DNA of 64,000 nucleotides from Nitrosomonas sp. Nm84 (GTDB taxonomy: Bacteria; Pseudomonadota; Gammaproteobacteria; Burkholderiales; Nitrosomonadaceae): NCBI RefSeq assembly GCF_003201565.1, contig NZ_QJJP01000018.1:1-64000 (forward strand), given 5' to 3'. Within the stretch, counting starts at the first letter, position 1, and each line of letters starts with the position of its first letter. Below the pieces are notes generated by a model. The model made no database searches. It saw nothing but the letters and a program-made list of their open reading frames with translations, and was not told the origin of the DNA. Of this stretch, positions 1-8,626 are shown piece after piece. The position numbers were made by a program, and so were the translations under genes.

Positions 1-84
1 GTTATATCGCTAGAGAGGTATATTACACTTTGAGAAAAAGAAATAATTTAATCAATAGCGCACAGATTGCCGCTTGACATTTAG

Positions 85-207
<123 letters not shown>

Positions 208-210
208 TGA

Positions 211-518
211 TGAGGTACAGATTGGTAGAGGGGAAGCCGACAAAACCAGCGATATGCTAAATTCAGGTGAATATCACGGCAAAGCTGACGGTCAGACTCA
301 ATCCCAAACAGATAACTGATCAATTGCATCCGAAAAAACAATACCGGATCGATGGACGCTCGTCCATTGTCCATACACTAGAGTCCTTCTGTCAGGTCAT
401 ACAAAAAGTCCAAATCTAGTAGCTTATCGACCTCCCTTAATAGATGATCCTTAGGAATAAAGCTTTCTAGATCTAACGTCGTGAATAATTCCCGTTGATG
501 CGTTTGTTTGCCTTGCAT
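211..518 (-). pseudogene. IS1182/IS5-like transposase N-terminal remnant with in-frame stop
   Basis: The minus-strand frame starts with ATG at 518 (MQGKQTHQRELF) and carries the N-terminal domain typical of IS1182-type transposases (GRASIDPVLFF, then LNLAYRWFCRLPL). A TAG codon at 378-380 interrupts the frame after codon 46. After the PHQ motif near 207-213 the sequence changes abruptly into the IS3 remnant, so the catalytic part is missing. This is a decayed, truncated element. The adjoining GTTTTTCAACAGG near 582-594 could be part of its outer end. Confidence 0.75.
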
Positions 519-589
519 TGATTTTTATCGGTGGTCGATAGTGAAGCCCTATTTTATAATCAAATCAAAGTAGTTTTAGGGGTTTTTCA

Positions 590-789
590 ACAGGTCGTCT
601 GAGCTAGTACACCTGAATGATGCTGCTTTGCAAGCATCTCAAATTCATGTCTCGGCACAAGTTTTAGTATTTGGAAAAAGATTATATTACAATGACACAT
701 GGCCTGATTCTCCTATCTGGTTCAACAAGTTATGCGAAAACTTATTATACCAATTAGACCTGAATCGGGCCGCAGCACTTGCTCGTTAA
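590..789 (+). pseudogene. C-terminal remnant of an unrecognised gene
   Basis: An open frame without a start codon begins at the presumed IS end and runs about 60 codons to TAA at 787-789. It encodes NDAALQASQIHVSAQVLVFG, later WPDSPIWFNKLCENLL, and ends in NRAAALAR. The composition looks like real protein, rich in aromatic residues and with a sensible hydrophobic pattern. It may be the tail of a gene whose 5' part was lost to the neighbouring insertion sequence. I do not recognise the family. Confidence 0.35.
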
Positions 790-866
790 CGGGACAACAG
801 TGATCCTGATATCACAATTCAATTAGCGATTTCTTGAGAAACTCCAAACTCGCTCAAGCACCAATA

Positions 867-2615
867 CTAGAATTCATGCCAGTCTCCACTTCTATCGTTA
901 ACAATTCTCTTGTTCATAGCCCGATGCTGATTCCTTTCCATAGAAATTAAATTATTTTTCGTTGGACTAGATGTTCTAGCAATCAATGAATTATGAGTTC
1001 TTGCTGTGTTTCCAGTAGTAAGCTGTTGGCCCACCTTAAAGATTGAAATTGCACCTGCCAAATCCTTGGCTTGATTTTCCAGTGATTCCGCAGATGCTGC
1101 AGCTTCTTCTACCAGAGCAGCATTCTGCTGCGTTACATCATCCATTTGAACGACTGCTTGATTGATTTGCTCAATACCGGAGCTCTGTTCTTGAGACGCA
1201 GCTGTAATTTCTGACATGATTTCAGCAACACGTCTAATTGAAGTAACTATCTCTCCCATCGTTTTTCCTGCTTCGCTTATCAATTTGGTTCCATTTTCAA
1301 CTTTTTCTGCTGAATCATCAATCAAGGTTTTTATTTCTTTAGCAGCGGCTGCACTTCGTTGGGCAAGATTCCGAACTTCAGTCGCAACAACCGCAAATCC
1401 TCGACCCTGCTCTCCAGCCCGAGCTGCTTCCACAGCCGCATTTAATGCAAGTATGTTAGTTTGAAAAGCGATACCGTCAATAACACTGATAATGCTTGCA
1501 ATTTTATTTGAACTATCGCTGATCAAAGACATGGTGTTAACTACATCTTGCATCAAATCACCTCCCTTCATTGCAATAACACTTGCATCTGCTGAGAGTT
1601 GATCCGCTTGTCTTGCACTATCAGCATTTTGTTTCACTGTGGAAGTTAGTTCTTCCATGCTAGATGCGGTTTCTTCAAGTGATGAAGCTTGTTCTTCTGT
1701 GCGCTGTGATAAATCCAGATTACCACTGGCTATTTCACTGGATGCTTGACGTACTGCTTCAGCGCCATTGCGAACATCTGAAACAGTTGCTCTTAGATTG
1801 ATGCTCATTTGAGTAAGTGATTTCATCAAAACTCCGAACTCATCGGAATACTCATTTGTGAATTTAGTTTGTAAATCACCGGCTGCGAGTGTGTTTGCCA
1901 TATTGATAGCTTTGTTTAAAGGTTTCAACGTATTCTGTCTTATCAGAAACCCGCATACACACATTAACAAAACACCACTGACAGAGGTAACTCCAATAAA
2001 ATTACTTAACCATGGAGCTACTTCGGTTTGAGTTAAACCCAACCAACCGGCAGCTGCAGCGCTTGCTAATAACAATGTTGGTAAAGATAAATAAAAAGCG
2101 ATGCGCTTTCCCAACGTCACTTGAAAGAATGAAGCAACTTTACCAATAAAATCAGTTCGAACAATGTCACCATTTTCTATCTTGAGATTTTTAGCCTTAC
2201 CATCAAGAATCTGACGATATATGGGCGTTACTTGCTCAATTTGTTGACGTGAAGGTTTTGTACGTACCGATAAATATCCAACAATAGTTCCATTCTCAAT
2301 TAGAGGTATGGCATTACCTAATACCCAGTAATAATCACCATTCTTGCGGCGATTTTTAACCAGTCCAGTCCAAGGTTTACCTGCTTGAAGTGTTTTCCAT
2401 AAATCGCTAAATGCTTCGGGTGGCATATCGGGGTGACGTACTATGTTATGTGCCTTTCCCAGCAATTCATCTTCTGAGAAACCACTTACCTCAACAAAAG
2501 TTGGATTCACATAAGTCAAGAGACCCTTTGTATCCGTGGTGGATAGAATTAACGTATCATCCCCGATCGGGTATTCTATATTTGAAACTGGCAAATTTAC
2601 TCTCATGATTCTCAT
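867..2615 (-). CDS. PAS-containing methyl-accepting chemotaxis protein (Aer-like)
   Basis: This is a 582-residue chemoreceptor. Residues 15-120 form a PAS domain with the Aer-type segment GKAHNIVRHPDMPPEAF. A hydrophobic hairpin follows (about 172-194 and 203-225), then a HAMP linker (about 226-280) and a long cytoplasmic coiled-coil signalling domain. The conserved tip, FQTNILALNAAVEAARAGEQ, lies near residues 384-403. No periplasmic sensing domain is evident, so it probably senses redox state or oxygen from inside the cell, as Aer does, and signals to CheA/CheW. The second ATG (codon 4, at 2606) has a better spaced GGATGAG upstream and may be the true start. It is flanked by IS remnants and no che genes lie nearby. 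Confidence 0.9.
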   Translation of the reverse strand: MRIMRVNLPVSNIEYPIGDDTLILSTTDTKGLLTYVNPTFVEVSGFSEDELLGKAHNIVRHPDMPPEAFSDLWKTLQAGKPWTGLVKNRRKNGDYYWVLGNAIPLIENGTIVGYLSVRTKPSRQQIEQVTPIYRQILDGKAKNLKIENGDIVRTDFIGKVASFFQVTLGKRIAFYLSLPTLLLASAAAAGWLGLTQTEVAPWLSNFIGVTSVSGVLLMCVCGFLIRQNTLKPLNKAINMANTLAAGDLQTKFTNEYSDEFGVLMKSLTQMSINLRATVSDVRNGAEAVRQASSEIASGNLDLSQRTEEQASSLEETASSMEELTSTVKQNADSARQADQLSADASVIAMKGGDLMQDVVNTMSLISDSSNKIASIISVIDGIAFQTNILALNAAVEAARAGEQGRGFAVVATEVRNLAQRSAAAAKEIKTLIDDSAEKVENGTKLISEAGKTMGEIVTSIRRVAEIMSEITAASQEQSSGIEQINQAVVQMDDVTQQNAALVEEAAASAESLENQAKDLAGAISIFKVGQQLTTGNTARTHNSLIARTSSPTKNNLISMERNQHRAMNKRIVNDRSGDWHEF

Positions 2616-2700
2616 CCATCTTTAGTTTATAAAGTCTTGCAAGCAACAGAATATAGCGGCTTAATTCTCTTAAAGCTTTGCCAGAACAATCTGTCAATTT

Positions 2701-2722
2701 AGGTTTATATTCCTATAAACCT
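2701..2722. repeat. Perfect 9-bp inverted repeat upstream of the chemoreceptor
   Basis: AGGTTTATA and TATAAACCT are exact reverse complements separated by TTCC. The repeat lies about 85-110 bp upstream of the chemoreceptor start in an AT-rich gap with no gene. It could be an operator or an IS end; there is no U-tract to suggest a terminator. Confidence 0.5.
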
Positions 2723-2790
2723 TAATCACATTAAGAAAATAAATGTATTGATCTATATCAACTAAATTGAATATAAATTTCTAAATTAAA

Positions 2791-3115
2791 TTACTTCCGG
2801 CAAAACCCGAGGCTTATTGGGTGAGCGCCTCGAAGGCGCCCCAAATCATGAGCCGTCCAAGGCGGGCTAGACGTCCCGTCCAATTTCATTTGGTCGTAGT
2901 CACCCTCATGCTCTTGGTTGCGGATATACCCCCTGACTATCCCTACATCAAGCCCGGCTATCGAAACAAAATACCCTCGAGCCCAGAAAACCTCGCCAGT
3001 AAAATTCTTTACTCGGCCTCCGAATCGCCTCGCTATCGCAATCGCGCTCTTCCCCTTGATGTACCCCATCACGCTCGGTACCACATATTTCGGTAGTGTT
3101 ACAATGACCGGTTGA
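2791..3115 (-). pseudogene. IS200-like (TnpA) transposase remnant
   Basis: On the minus strand the frame encodes LPKYVVPSVMGYIKGKSAIA, then FWARGYFVSIAG, the C-terminal half of IS200/IS605-family Y1 transposases. The N-terminal half with the HUH metal-binding motif is missing. Upstream of about 3115 the similarity is lost. The tail after YDQMKLDG reads into non-family sequence. This element can no longer be autonomous. Confidence 0.75.
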
Positions 3116-3183
3116 ATCTTCAACGGCGTACTTTGCGCAGGAATCAGTCTGAAGTACGCCTGGATTGAATGGCACAAAAGCTA

Positions 3184-3396
3184 TTGACATCTGGAAGACG
3201 GGGGTACGACATGCTTACATCAAACCTAGAACGCCTCGACTAAATGGCAGGTAGAACGCTCGCATGGCACTGATCAGCGGAAGTTTTACCAACTATTGAC
3301 TTATACAGATGATGTTGATCTGCACATCAAACTGGCCGAGTGGGAGGCTTGGGAGGGAAAACACCGTATGAGCGTTTAATCGAAAAAATGAGATAA
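3184..3396 (+). pseudogene. IS481-like transposase C-terminal remnant with frameshifts
   Basis: The plus strand encodes AYIKPRTPRLNG, then (after a one-base shift at about 3246) a segment with QRKFYQLLTYTDDVDL and KLAEWE, then (after a second lesion) GGKTPYERLIEKMR ending at TAA 3394-3396. This is the recognisable end of an IS481/IS3-type integrase core. At least two indels and a missing YYNYHRPH-like stretch show it is decayed. Confidence 0.7.
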
Positions 3397-3618
3397 TTAT
3401 TTTCCAGTCTGCCGAAGTCGTTTCCATCACAGCCTTATTGGGCGGCTTTTAGTAATACAAGTAATCGCCATTGGCGATTTATGGGTGGTGCATAGTTATT
3501 CAAACGATTTATTATCACTGACTTGAATCATACACACGCTGCATACTCAGTCGCATGTGGATAGAAATCAAATTGCGCTAAACTATCGATATATCAATAT
3601 TTTTTCTATGATACTTCT
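3397..3618. other. Intergenic region, no gene seen
   Basis: Only a short perfect hairpin is evident (AATCGCCA at 3463-3470 with TGGCGATT at 3472-3479). AT-rich sequence just before 3619 may hold the promoter of the ferredoxin gene, but no clear pair of hexamers was identified. Confidence 0.4.
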
Positions 3619-3927
3619 ATGAGCTATTATCAATATCATGTTTTCTTCTGTACCAATCAGCGCGAAGGCGATGCCAAATGTTGCAATAATTTTTGCGCAC
3701 AGGATCTGCGGGATTATGCCAAGCAGCGTATTAAATCGTTAAAACTGAATGGCAAGAAAAAAATTCGTATCAATAATGCAGGCTGCCTTGATCGCTGCGA
3801 CGAAGGTCCGATCATCGTTATTTATCCCGAGGAAACTTGGTATACCTATATCGATAAGGAAGACATCGACGAAATCATCGATGAACACTTGGTCAAGGGA
3901 AATATCGTTGAGCGCCTGAAAATTTAA
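3619..3927 (+). CDS. Thioredoxin-like [2Fe-2S] ferredoxin domain protein
   Basis: This 102-residue cytosolic protein belongs to the thioredoxin-fold [2Fe-2S] ferredoxins. Cysteines at 11, 21, 22, 26, 56 and 60 include the family pattern of one Cys after strand 1 (FFCTN), a second about ten residues later, and the C-x3-C pair in NNAGCLDRCDEGP. The rest matches small stand-alone members, which are presumed electron carriers with unknown partners. It is followed after 37 bp by an alpha/beta hydrolase on the same strand and may be co-transcribed with it. Product class is confident; partner and pathway are not visible. Confidence 0.85.
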   Translation: MSYYQYHVFFCTNQREGDAKCCNNFCAQDLRDYAKQRIKSLKLNGKKKIRINNAGCLDRCDEGPIIVIYPEETWYTYIDKEDIDEIIDEHLVKGNIVERLKI

Positions 3928-3964
3928 AACCGGATCTGATTTGATGAACTTCTAAGGCGAGCAC

Positions 3965-4603
3965 ATGAATTCTGCTGTCATTCAAAAATTCTTCATTGAC
4001 GGCCCCTCAGGTAAACTCGAAACTATTTTGGGAGAGCCCGGATCAACCCCGCAGGGTATCGCCATCATTGCCCATCCACACCCTCTGCACGGTGGAACCA
4101 TGGAGAATAAGGTAGTGCATACGCTATTCAATACCTTGCTGGAACTCCAATTTATCACGGTGAAATTTAATTTCCGTGGTGTAGGTCAGAGCGAAGGTGC
4201 ATTTGATCATGGCAACGGCGAGATAGACGATGTGATCGCAGTTACTCAGACAATTCGCAGCCAATTCAGCAATCATGTAACCGATGTGCCGCTACTTCTG
4301 GCAGGATTCTCATTCGGCGGCGCAATTCAATTGCACGTTGCGGAAAAGCTTAACCCCGAATTTCTCATTTTGGTTGCGCCATCGGTGGTTAATTTGAACG
4401 CACCGGCCGTGCCGGAAACCACGCAATGCGCTTTGATCATACAAGGTGATAACGATAATATCGTATTGCCGGATGCAGTCCTCGCATGGGCAGCACCCAC
4501 CTCACAACCGATTGTTTTTATACCAGGTGCCGAACATTTCTTCCATGGCAAATTAGCGATACTCAAGCACGTGATACTCAGAGCATTTGCCAGAAAAGCT
4601 TAA
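3965..4603 (+). CDS. Alpha/beta hydrolase (dienelactone hydrolase-like)
   Basis: This 212-residue protein has the alpha/beta hydrolase fold. An oxyanion-hole region reads AHPHPLHGGTMENKVV (about residues 36-51), NFRGVGQSEG follows near 69-78, and the nucleophile elbow GFSFGG spans 114-119, placing the nucleophilic serine at 116. Candidate acid and base are in QGDNDNIV and AEHFFHGK. There is no signal peptide, so it acts in the cytoplasm. It resembles the small uncharacterised family often annotated as alpha/beta hydrolase or COG2945. Substrate cannot be told. It is probably translated with the ferredoxin gene 37 bp upstream. Confidence 0.85.
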   Translation: MNSAVIQKFFIDGPSGKLETILGEPGSTPQGIAIIAHPHPLHGGTMENKVVHTLFNTLLELQFITVKFNFRGVGQSEGAFDHGNGEIDDVIAVTQTIRSQFSNHVTDVPLLLAGFSFGGAIQLHVAEKLNPEFLILVAPSVVNLNAPAVPETTQCALIIQGDNDNIVLPDAVLAWAAPTSQPIVFIPGAEHFFHGKLAILKHVILRAFARKA

Positions 4604-4618
4604 TGTTTTACAAGTTGG

Positions 4619-5251
4619 CTACTCGACTAACCGATGCTGGATAGCATAACGAACTAATTGCGCATTATTTTTCATATTCATTTTTTCCAGAATTCGAGAC
4701 CGATAAGTACTCACCGTTTTGACACTGAGTGATAATTTATTGGCTATGGCTGTCAAAGATTCTCCTGATACAATCAGTTTAAAAACATGGAGTTCTCTAT
4801 CCGAGAAAGTAGTATGTGTTAATGCTGCCGAATCCAGCACTGGATTAAACAGAAGTTTTTCCGCCAACTCAGGGTTTACGTATTTACCACCTCTAGCGAG
4901 ACGCCGAATCACATTAATCAGTTGATCCGTTGGACTATCTTTAGTTAAATAGCCTGAAGCACCTGAACGAATGGCTCTAATCGCATATTCTTCTTCGGGA
5001 TACATACTCAACACCAGAATACGCGCGGCAGTATTTGCCGATAAGATTCTTTTTAAGATATCCAACCCATTGATATCCGGTAGATTAATATCCAGCAAAA
5101 TGATGTCCCATTCGCATTCTCGGGCTTTCTTTAAAATATCCTTACCATCAACCGCTTCTGCAACAACTTCAATATCTTCTGTTTCACTAAATATCCTTCT
5201 CAGTCCATCACGAAATAAAGCATGATCATCTGCAACCAGAACTTTAATCAT
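4619..5251 (-). CDS. NarL/FixJ-family response regulator
   Basis: This is a two-domain regulator of about 210 residues: an N-terminal receiver with the phospho-acceptor Asp in DIILLDINLPDING, and a C-terminal LuxR-type helix-turn-helix (SDRELHVFKLIVSGESLTAI, then LSVKTVSTYRSRILEKM). The start chosen is the ATG at 5251, which overlaps the end of the upstream kinase gene by 8 bp (ATGATTAA) and has GAGGAG before it. That overlap indicates translational coupling and a cognate pair. The kinase it follows is of the NarX-like HisKA_3 class, the usual partner of NarL regulators. The regulon is unknown. Confidence 0.92.
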   Translation of the reverse strand: MIKVLVADDHALFRDGLRRIFSETEDIEVVAEAVDGKDILKKARECEWDIILLDINLPDINGLDILKRILSANTAARILVLSMYPEEEYAIRAIRSGASGYLTKDSPTDQLINVIRRLARGGKYVNPELAEKLLFNPVLDSAALTHTTFSDRELHVFKLIVSGESLTAIANKLSLSVKTVSTYRSRILEKMNMKNNAQLVRYAIQHRLVE

Positions 5252-6698
5252 TGATTGACTCCTCAAATAGTCCAATAGTCGCCACAGGTATTCTCAGTGT
5301 TACCATACTTCCTTCCAAAGGTGAACCGACTATTTCTAGTTTTCCACCTAATTGTTGCACTCTTTCATTCATGCCAATTATTCCAAAAGATCCAGGATTC
5401 AGCAATTGTGATTCAGTGATGCCTATGCCATTATCTTTAATGGTAATTACCAAACCATCCTGATCTTCAAGAAGCTCAATATCCACTTTTGTCGCTTTGG
5501 CGTGTCGTGCTATGTTGATAAATGCTTCCTGAACAATTCTAAAAATACTGGTCTCATGATGCTTGTTGATACACGATACATTTGGTATGGTCGATTCAAG
5601 CGAACATTTAATATTTGTCCGCTGTTCAAATTCACGTACCAACCATTCAATGGCGCCGTATAACCCTAAGTGATCCAGTACGTTGGGTCGCAAATTAACC
5701 GAAACCCTGCGTGCAGTTTCAATTGCTTCTCCGGTTAATTGATAAAGTGACACAATTCTTTCATGCATTGGTTCAGTATTTATTTTCTTTGAGAGCCAAT
5801 CCAAATCCATTTTCAAGACAGTCAACGTTCCTCCCAGCACATCATGAATTTCACGGCCTATCCGAGTTCTTTCTTCTTCTCTAATATCTTGCAGGTGGGT
5901 TGTTAAATGACGTAGATTCTCGATCATCCTTCTCCGTTCAGTGATATCTTCAATCATACATAAATAACATACTTCCAAGTTTCCAACCATTTCAAATAGT
6001 ACGATCGACATTTCAATCCAGATAACAGAAATATCTTGGCGCAAGATTCTTTTTATTATTTTAGAGTCATGCAACTGCTGATTGATAATGTGCGCTATGT
6101 CATCCTTGTAAAATGGCAAATCATCCGGATGAATGATATCGGATTGATTGATACTCAGAAGCTCATTCACACTTCTGCCCGCAATGGATGCATACTTTGG
6201 GTTTACATCGTAATATTTTCCAGTTTGTAAATTGATCAGCGCAATACCCAGGGGTGCTTTCTCAAAGATAGTTTGAAACCGCTTTTGCGCTTTTCTATTA
6301 CTTTCTTCTATGCGCTTTCTCTCTATTGAATAACGGATAACACGTGCCAAAACACCCTCAGTCAGACTCCCTTTCACAAGATAATCTTGCGCGCCCGCTT
6401 TTATTATTTTTATTGCAAGTTTCTCATCATCTCTAAAAGACAATACTGCAATGGGTATATCCCCAGCACTTTCTCGCAATCGATTAATCGTCGTAATGCC
6501 GTCGCTGTCGGGTAAAGTAAGATCTGACAAAATTAAATCAAATGAGTGTTGTTGAAGTAATTCAAGCGCGGAACTTAATCGCTCTGCGTGAACCAAGCTG
6601 ATTTGATCACCCATGGCCCGCTGTAAATCACTTTGCACCAGGAATGCATCAGTTTCATTATCTTCAATTAACAAAATATTAATCTTGGGCATCGTCAT
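5244..6698 (-). CDS. Hybrid sensor kinase: REC-PAS-HisKA_3-HATPase
   Basis: This is a 484-residue soluble histidine kinase with an unusual N-terminal receiver. Residues 5-120 form the REC domain with Asp59 in LILSDLTLPDSDG. Residues about 140-255 form a PAS domain ending in IEDITERRRM. The HisKA_3 dimerisation helix contains REIHDVLGG with His285, and the ATPase has N-box EAFINIARHA (391-400), DNGIGI (422-427) and a G2 loop near GSFGIIGM. No membrane segment is present, so it reads an intracellular or upstream phospho-signal. It is coupled to the NarL-type regulator (8-bp overlap), and the CheY-like gene ends 6 bp upstream. The receiver could let the upstream PAS kinase/Rcp1 pair feed into this one; that is inference. 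Confidence 0.92.
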   Translation of the reverse strand: MTMPKINILLIEDNETDAFLVQSDLQRAMGDQISLVHAERLSSALELLQQHSFDLILSDLTLPDSDGITTINRLRESAGDIPIAVLSFRDDEKLAIKIIKAGAQDYLVKGSLTEGVLARVIRYSIERKRIEESNRKAQKRFQTIFEKAPLGIALINLQTGKYYDVNPKYASIAGRSVNELLSINQSDIIHPDDLPFYKDDIAHIINQQLHDSKIIKRILRQDISVIWIEMSIVLFEMVGNLEVCYLCMIEDITERRRMIENLRHLTTHLQDIREEERTRIGREIHDVLGGTLTVLKMDLDWLSKKINTEPMHERIVSLYQLTGEAIETARRVSVNLRPNVLDHLGLYGAIEWLVREFEQRTNIKCSLESTIPNVSCINKHHETSIFRIVQEAFINIARHAKATKVDIELLEDQDGLVITIKDNGIGITESQLLNPGSFGIIGMNERVQQLGGKLEIVGSPLEGSMVTLRIPVATIGLFEESIND

Positions 6699-6704
6699 GA
6701 CAAA

Positions 6705-7121
6705 TTATGGTTCGTACAATATTGAAGCAGAAAACCAGAAATATTTAATTGATTTTGCTATCTTAATACATTCATCAAAATCCATCGATTTCCTGACATA
6801 ACCATTCGCGTAATTACTATAAGCAATCCTGATATCTTCTCTTACTACAAAAGAAGTATAGATCAAAGTAGGAGTACTTCTAAAATCAGAATCTGCTTTT
6901 ATTTCAGTCAACACCTTGAATCCATTCTTTCTGGGCATATTCAAATCCAACAAGACGATATCCGGGCGGAGTGCTTCACAACATTGTCCTTGTTGCTTTT
7001 GAAATTCTATGGCATGTACCCCATCTTTAGCTACATAAATCTCATAAATTCCCTCACAAAATGCAAAGGCTTCCTTAATCAATAAAACATCAGTCGGATT
7101 ATCATTGATCATCAGAATCAC
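6705..7121 (-). CDS. Single-domain response regulator (CheY/Rcp1-like)
   Basis: This 138-residue protein is a lone receiver domain with Asp59 in DIVLLDLNMPRKNG and a conserved Asp pair in the N-terminal NDNPTD. It resembles the Rcp1 class that partners phytochrome-type and PAS histidine kinases. The frame starts with GTG at 7121; an internal ATG at codon 4 is possible. It sits between a broken PAS kinase (upstream, 36 bp) and the REC-PAS kinase (downstream, 6 bp), all on the minus strand. The lysine expected near the C-terminal end is probably that in GYVRKSMDF. There is no output domain, so it acts by protein contact or phosphotransfer. Confidence 0.88.
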   Translation of the reverse strand: MILMINDNPTDVLLIKEAFAFCEGIYEIYVAKDGVHAIEFQKQQGQCCEALRPDIVLLDLNMPRKNGFKVLTEIKADSDFRSTPTLIYTSFVVREDIRIAYSNYANGYVRKSMDFDECIKIAKSIKYFWFSASILYEP

Positions 7122-7157
7122 ATTTGGGCGAGTGTTTTTTATAACGCATGTGAGTGA

Positions 7158-7858
7158 TCAATTAAATTTCGGAATTGTAAAATAAGCGGCTGAACCAACA
7201 TTCGGTTCGGATTGGATCCATATTCTTCCACCGTGATACTCCACGACTTTCTTGCAAATTGCTAAGCCGATACCCGTACCGGCATATTCCCTACGGCTAT
7301 GTAATCGCTGAGACACCCGAAAAATACGTTCTAGATATTGTTCCCCTATGCCAATTCCGTTATCAGTTACCGAAAGAATCCATTCACAAAAACTTTCTTT
7401 TACTCCAATATGAATTTTAGATGGCTGCGCTCTTTGGAATTTAAGTGCATCGTTGATTAAGTTAGTAAGCAACTGAATAAATTGAAAAGGAGTGCCTCTA
7501 GCTACAGAAAGTCGATCATGTGTAATTATCGCATTACATTCGCTGACGATGATCGATAAGTCTGTCAATACATTACCTAACAATCTCTCACAATCAACTT
7601 CCGTGAAGGTTTGATTTGCATTAACTTGCGTATAGGTTAATAAATCATCAGTCAGCATCTGCATGCGACTTATTCCTGTTATCACATGCAAAATCAGCTC
7701 GTCAGCACGGTCATCTAATTGGTGATCGCAGTATTTCTTCAGTAGTTGGACGAAACTATTAATAGCCGAAAGCGACTCCTTTAAATCATGCGTCACGACA
7801 TAAGCAAATTGCTCGAGCTCATCATTAGAGCGAGCCAATTCTTTGATTTGCCTTCCAT
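7158..7858 (-). pseudogene. Histidine kinase module (HisKA-HATPase), 3' part of a frameshifted PAS kinase
   Basis: The frame encodes ELARSNDELEQFAYVVTHDL, with the phospho-accepting His in VVTHDLKE, then an ATPase domain with N-box TNLINDALKFQ, DNGIGIGEQYLE and GTGIGLAICKKVVEYHGG. It is a complete phytochrome-type kinase core of about 226 residues but has no proper start: the first usable codon is TTG at 7838, and the linker reads in frame only back to a TAA around 7876-7878. The PAS-containing frame immediately upstream ends at 7867 in a different phase, so one indel between about 7845 and 7880 most likely split a single gene. It could still be translated alone from the TTG. The Rcp1-like regulator downstream is the probable partner. 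Confidence 0.75.
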
Positions 7859-7866
7859 TTTTCCCT

Positions 7867-8271
7867 CTAATTGCTTAATCCTGTGACATCGATCCAGAGT
7901 GCAACATACTGATAGGGAGATTCCGCGCGATCGCGCAGTGGAATAATGGTCGCGTCTATCCAATAAAAAGTACCTTCTCTCGTCCGATTCTTAAACCATT
8001 TCTTCCAAATTTTTCCTGCCGTGAGAGTGTCCCATAAAACACGCATAAATTCTTTAGAATGAAAACCGGAATTAACAATGCGGTGACCTTCTTCTAACAA
8101 TTCTTCCGCCGAATATTTAGGGGTTGCGCAAAATTTTTCATTGACGTATTTGATTCTGCCACTCTTGTCTGTAATCGCTATGCTTACATGCTCATTGAGT
8201 GCGCTTTCAATCAATTGGACTTCATTCAAGAGAACTGCTTGCACACCATAGAGTTCTTTTGCTCTAGCCAT
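7867..8271 (-). pseudogene. PAS domain, 5' part of the frameshifted histidine kinase
   Basis: This 134-residue frame has a helical leader and one PAS domain (SIAITDKSGRIKYVNEKF, later HRIVNSGFHSKEFMRVLW and GTFYWIDATIIPL) and ends in YVALWIDVTGLSN followed by TAG. In related kinases this last motif runs straight into a short coiled coil and the HisKA domain. Here the coiled-coil sequence continues in another frame and the kinase core starts about 30 bp on. I read it as the front half of one PAS-HisKA-HATPase protein broken by an indel. If the break is real the PAS protein may survive as a separate polypeptide. Confidence 0.7.
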
Positions 8272-8383
8272 AATCCAATATCATTCGCTATATTTCGTAG
8301 AAATATAGAATCCTCGTTGTTTGACCATTTGATAAGATTGATATCTTCATAGAAAAAGCACACCTGTTCGCACATTCTGTCAT

Positions 8384-8626
8384 TCATATTGCTCGGGAAA
8401 TTTCATACAAATACGCCAACTTAACCCAGTTATCCTGGCTCTCGGCCTTATTCATGTGCGTAAGATTATTCTTATCAAGAAATGAATTGGGAATACATTG
8501 AGTTTTATACGCTGTAGTTTTAGGTGTTGATTTTCCTTTGAAATCGTCAAATTGATTCATCATTGAATGAAAAATTTGATTGAATAACGGATGCTTACCA
8601 TAACCACATTCTTTACGTAAACTCAT
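8384..8626 (-). CDS. Doubtful small hypothetical protein
   Basis: An 80-codon frame starts with MSLRKECGYGKHPLFNQ and ends with VKLAYLYEISRAI. It matches no family I recognise and lies in an AT-rich stretch with decayed sequence on its right. No strong ribosome binding site is evident. It could be a spurious frame or a small species-specific gene. Confidence 0.2.
   Translation of the reverse strand: MSLRKECGYGKHPLFNQIFHSMMNQFDDFKGKSTPKTTAYKTQCIPNSFLDKNNLTHMNKAESQDNWVKLAYLYEISRAI

Noticed and set aside
2821-3115. Plus-strand frames of 65-91 codons over the IS200 remnant
   Set aside because: The minus-strand frame has clear transposase similarity; the plus-strand frames have none.
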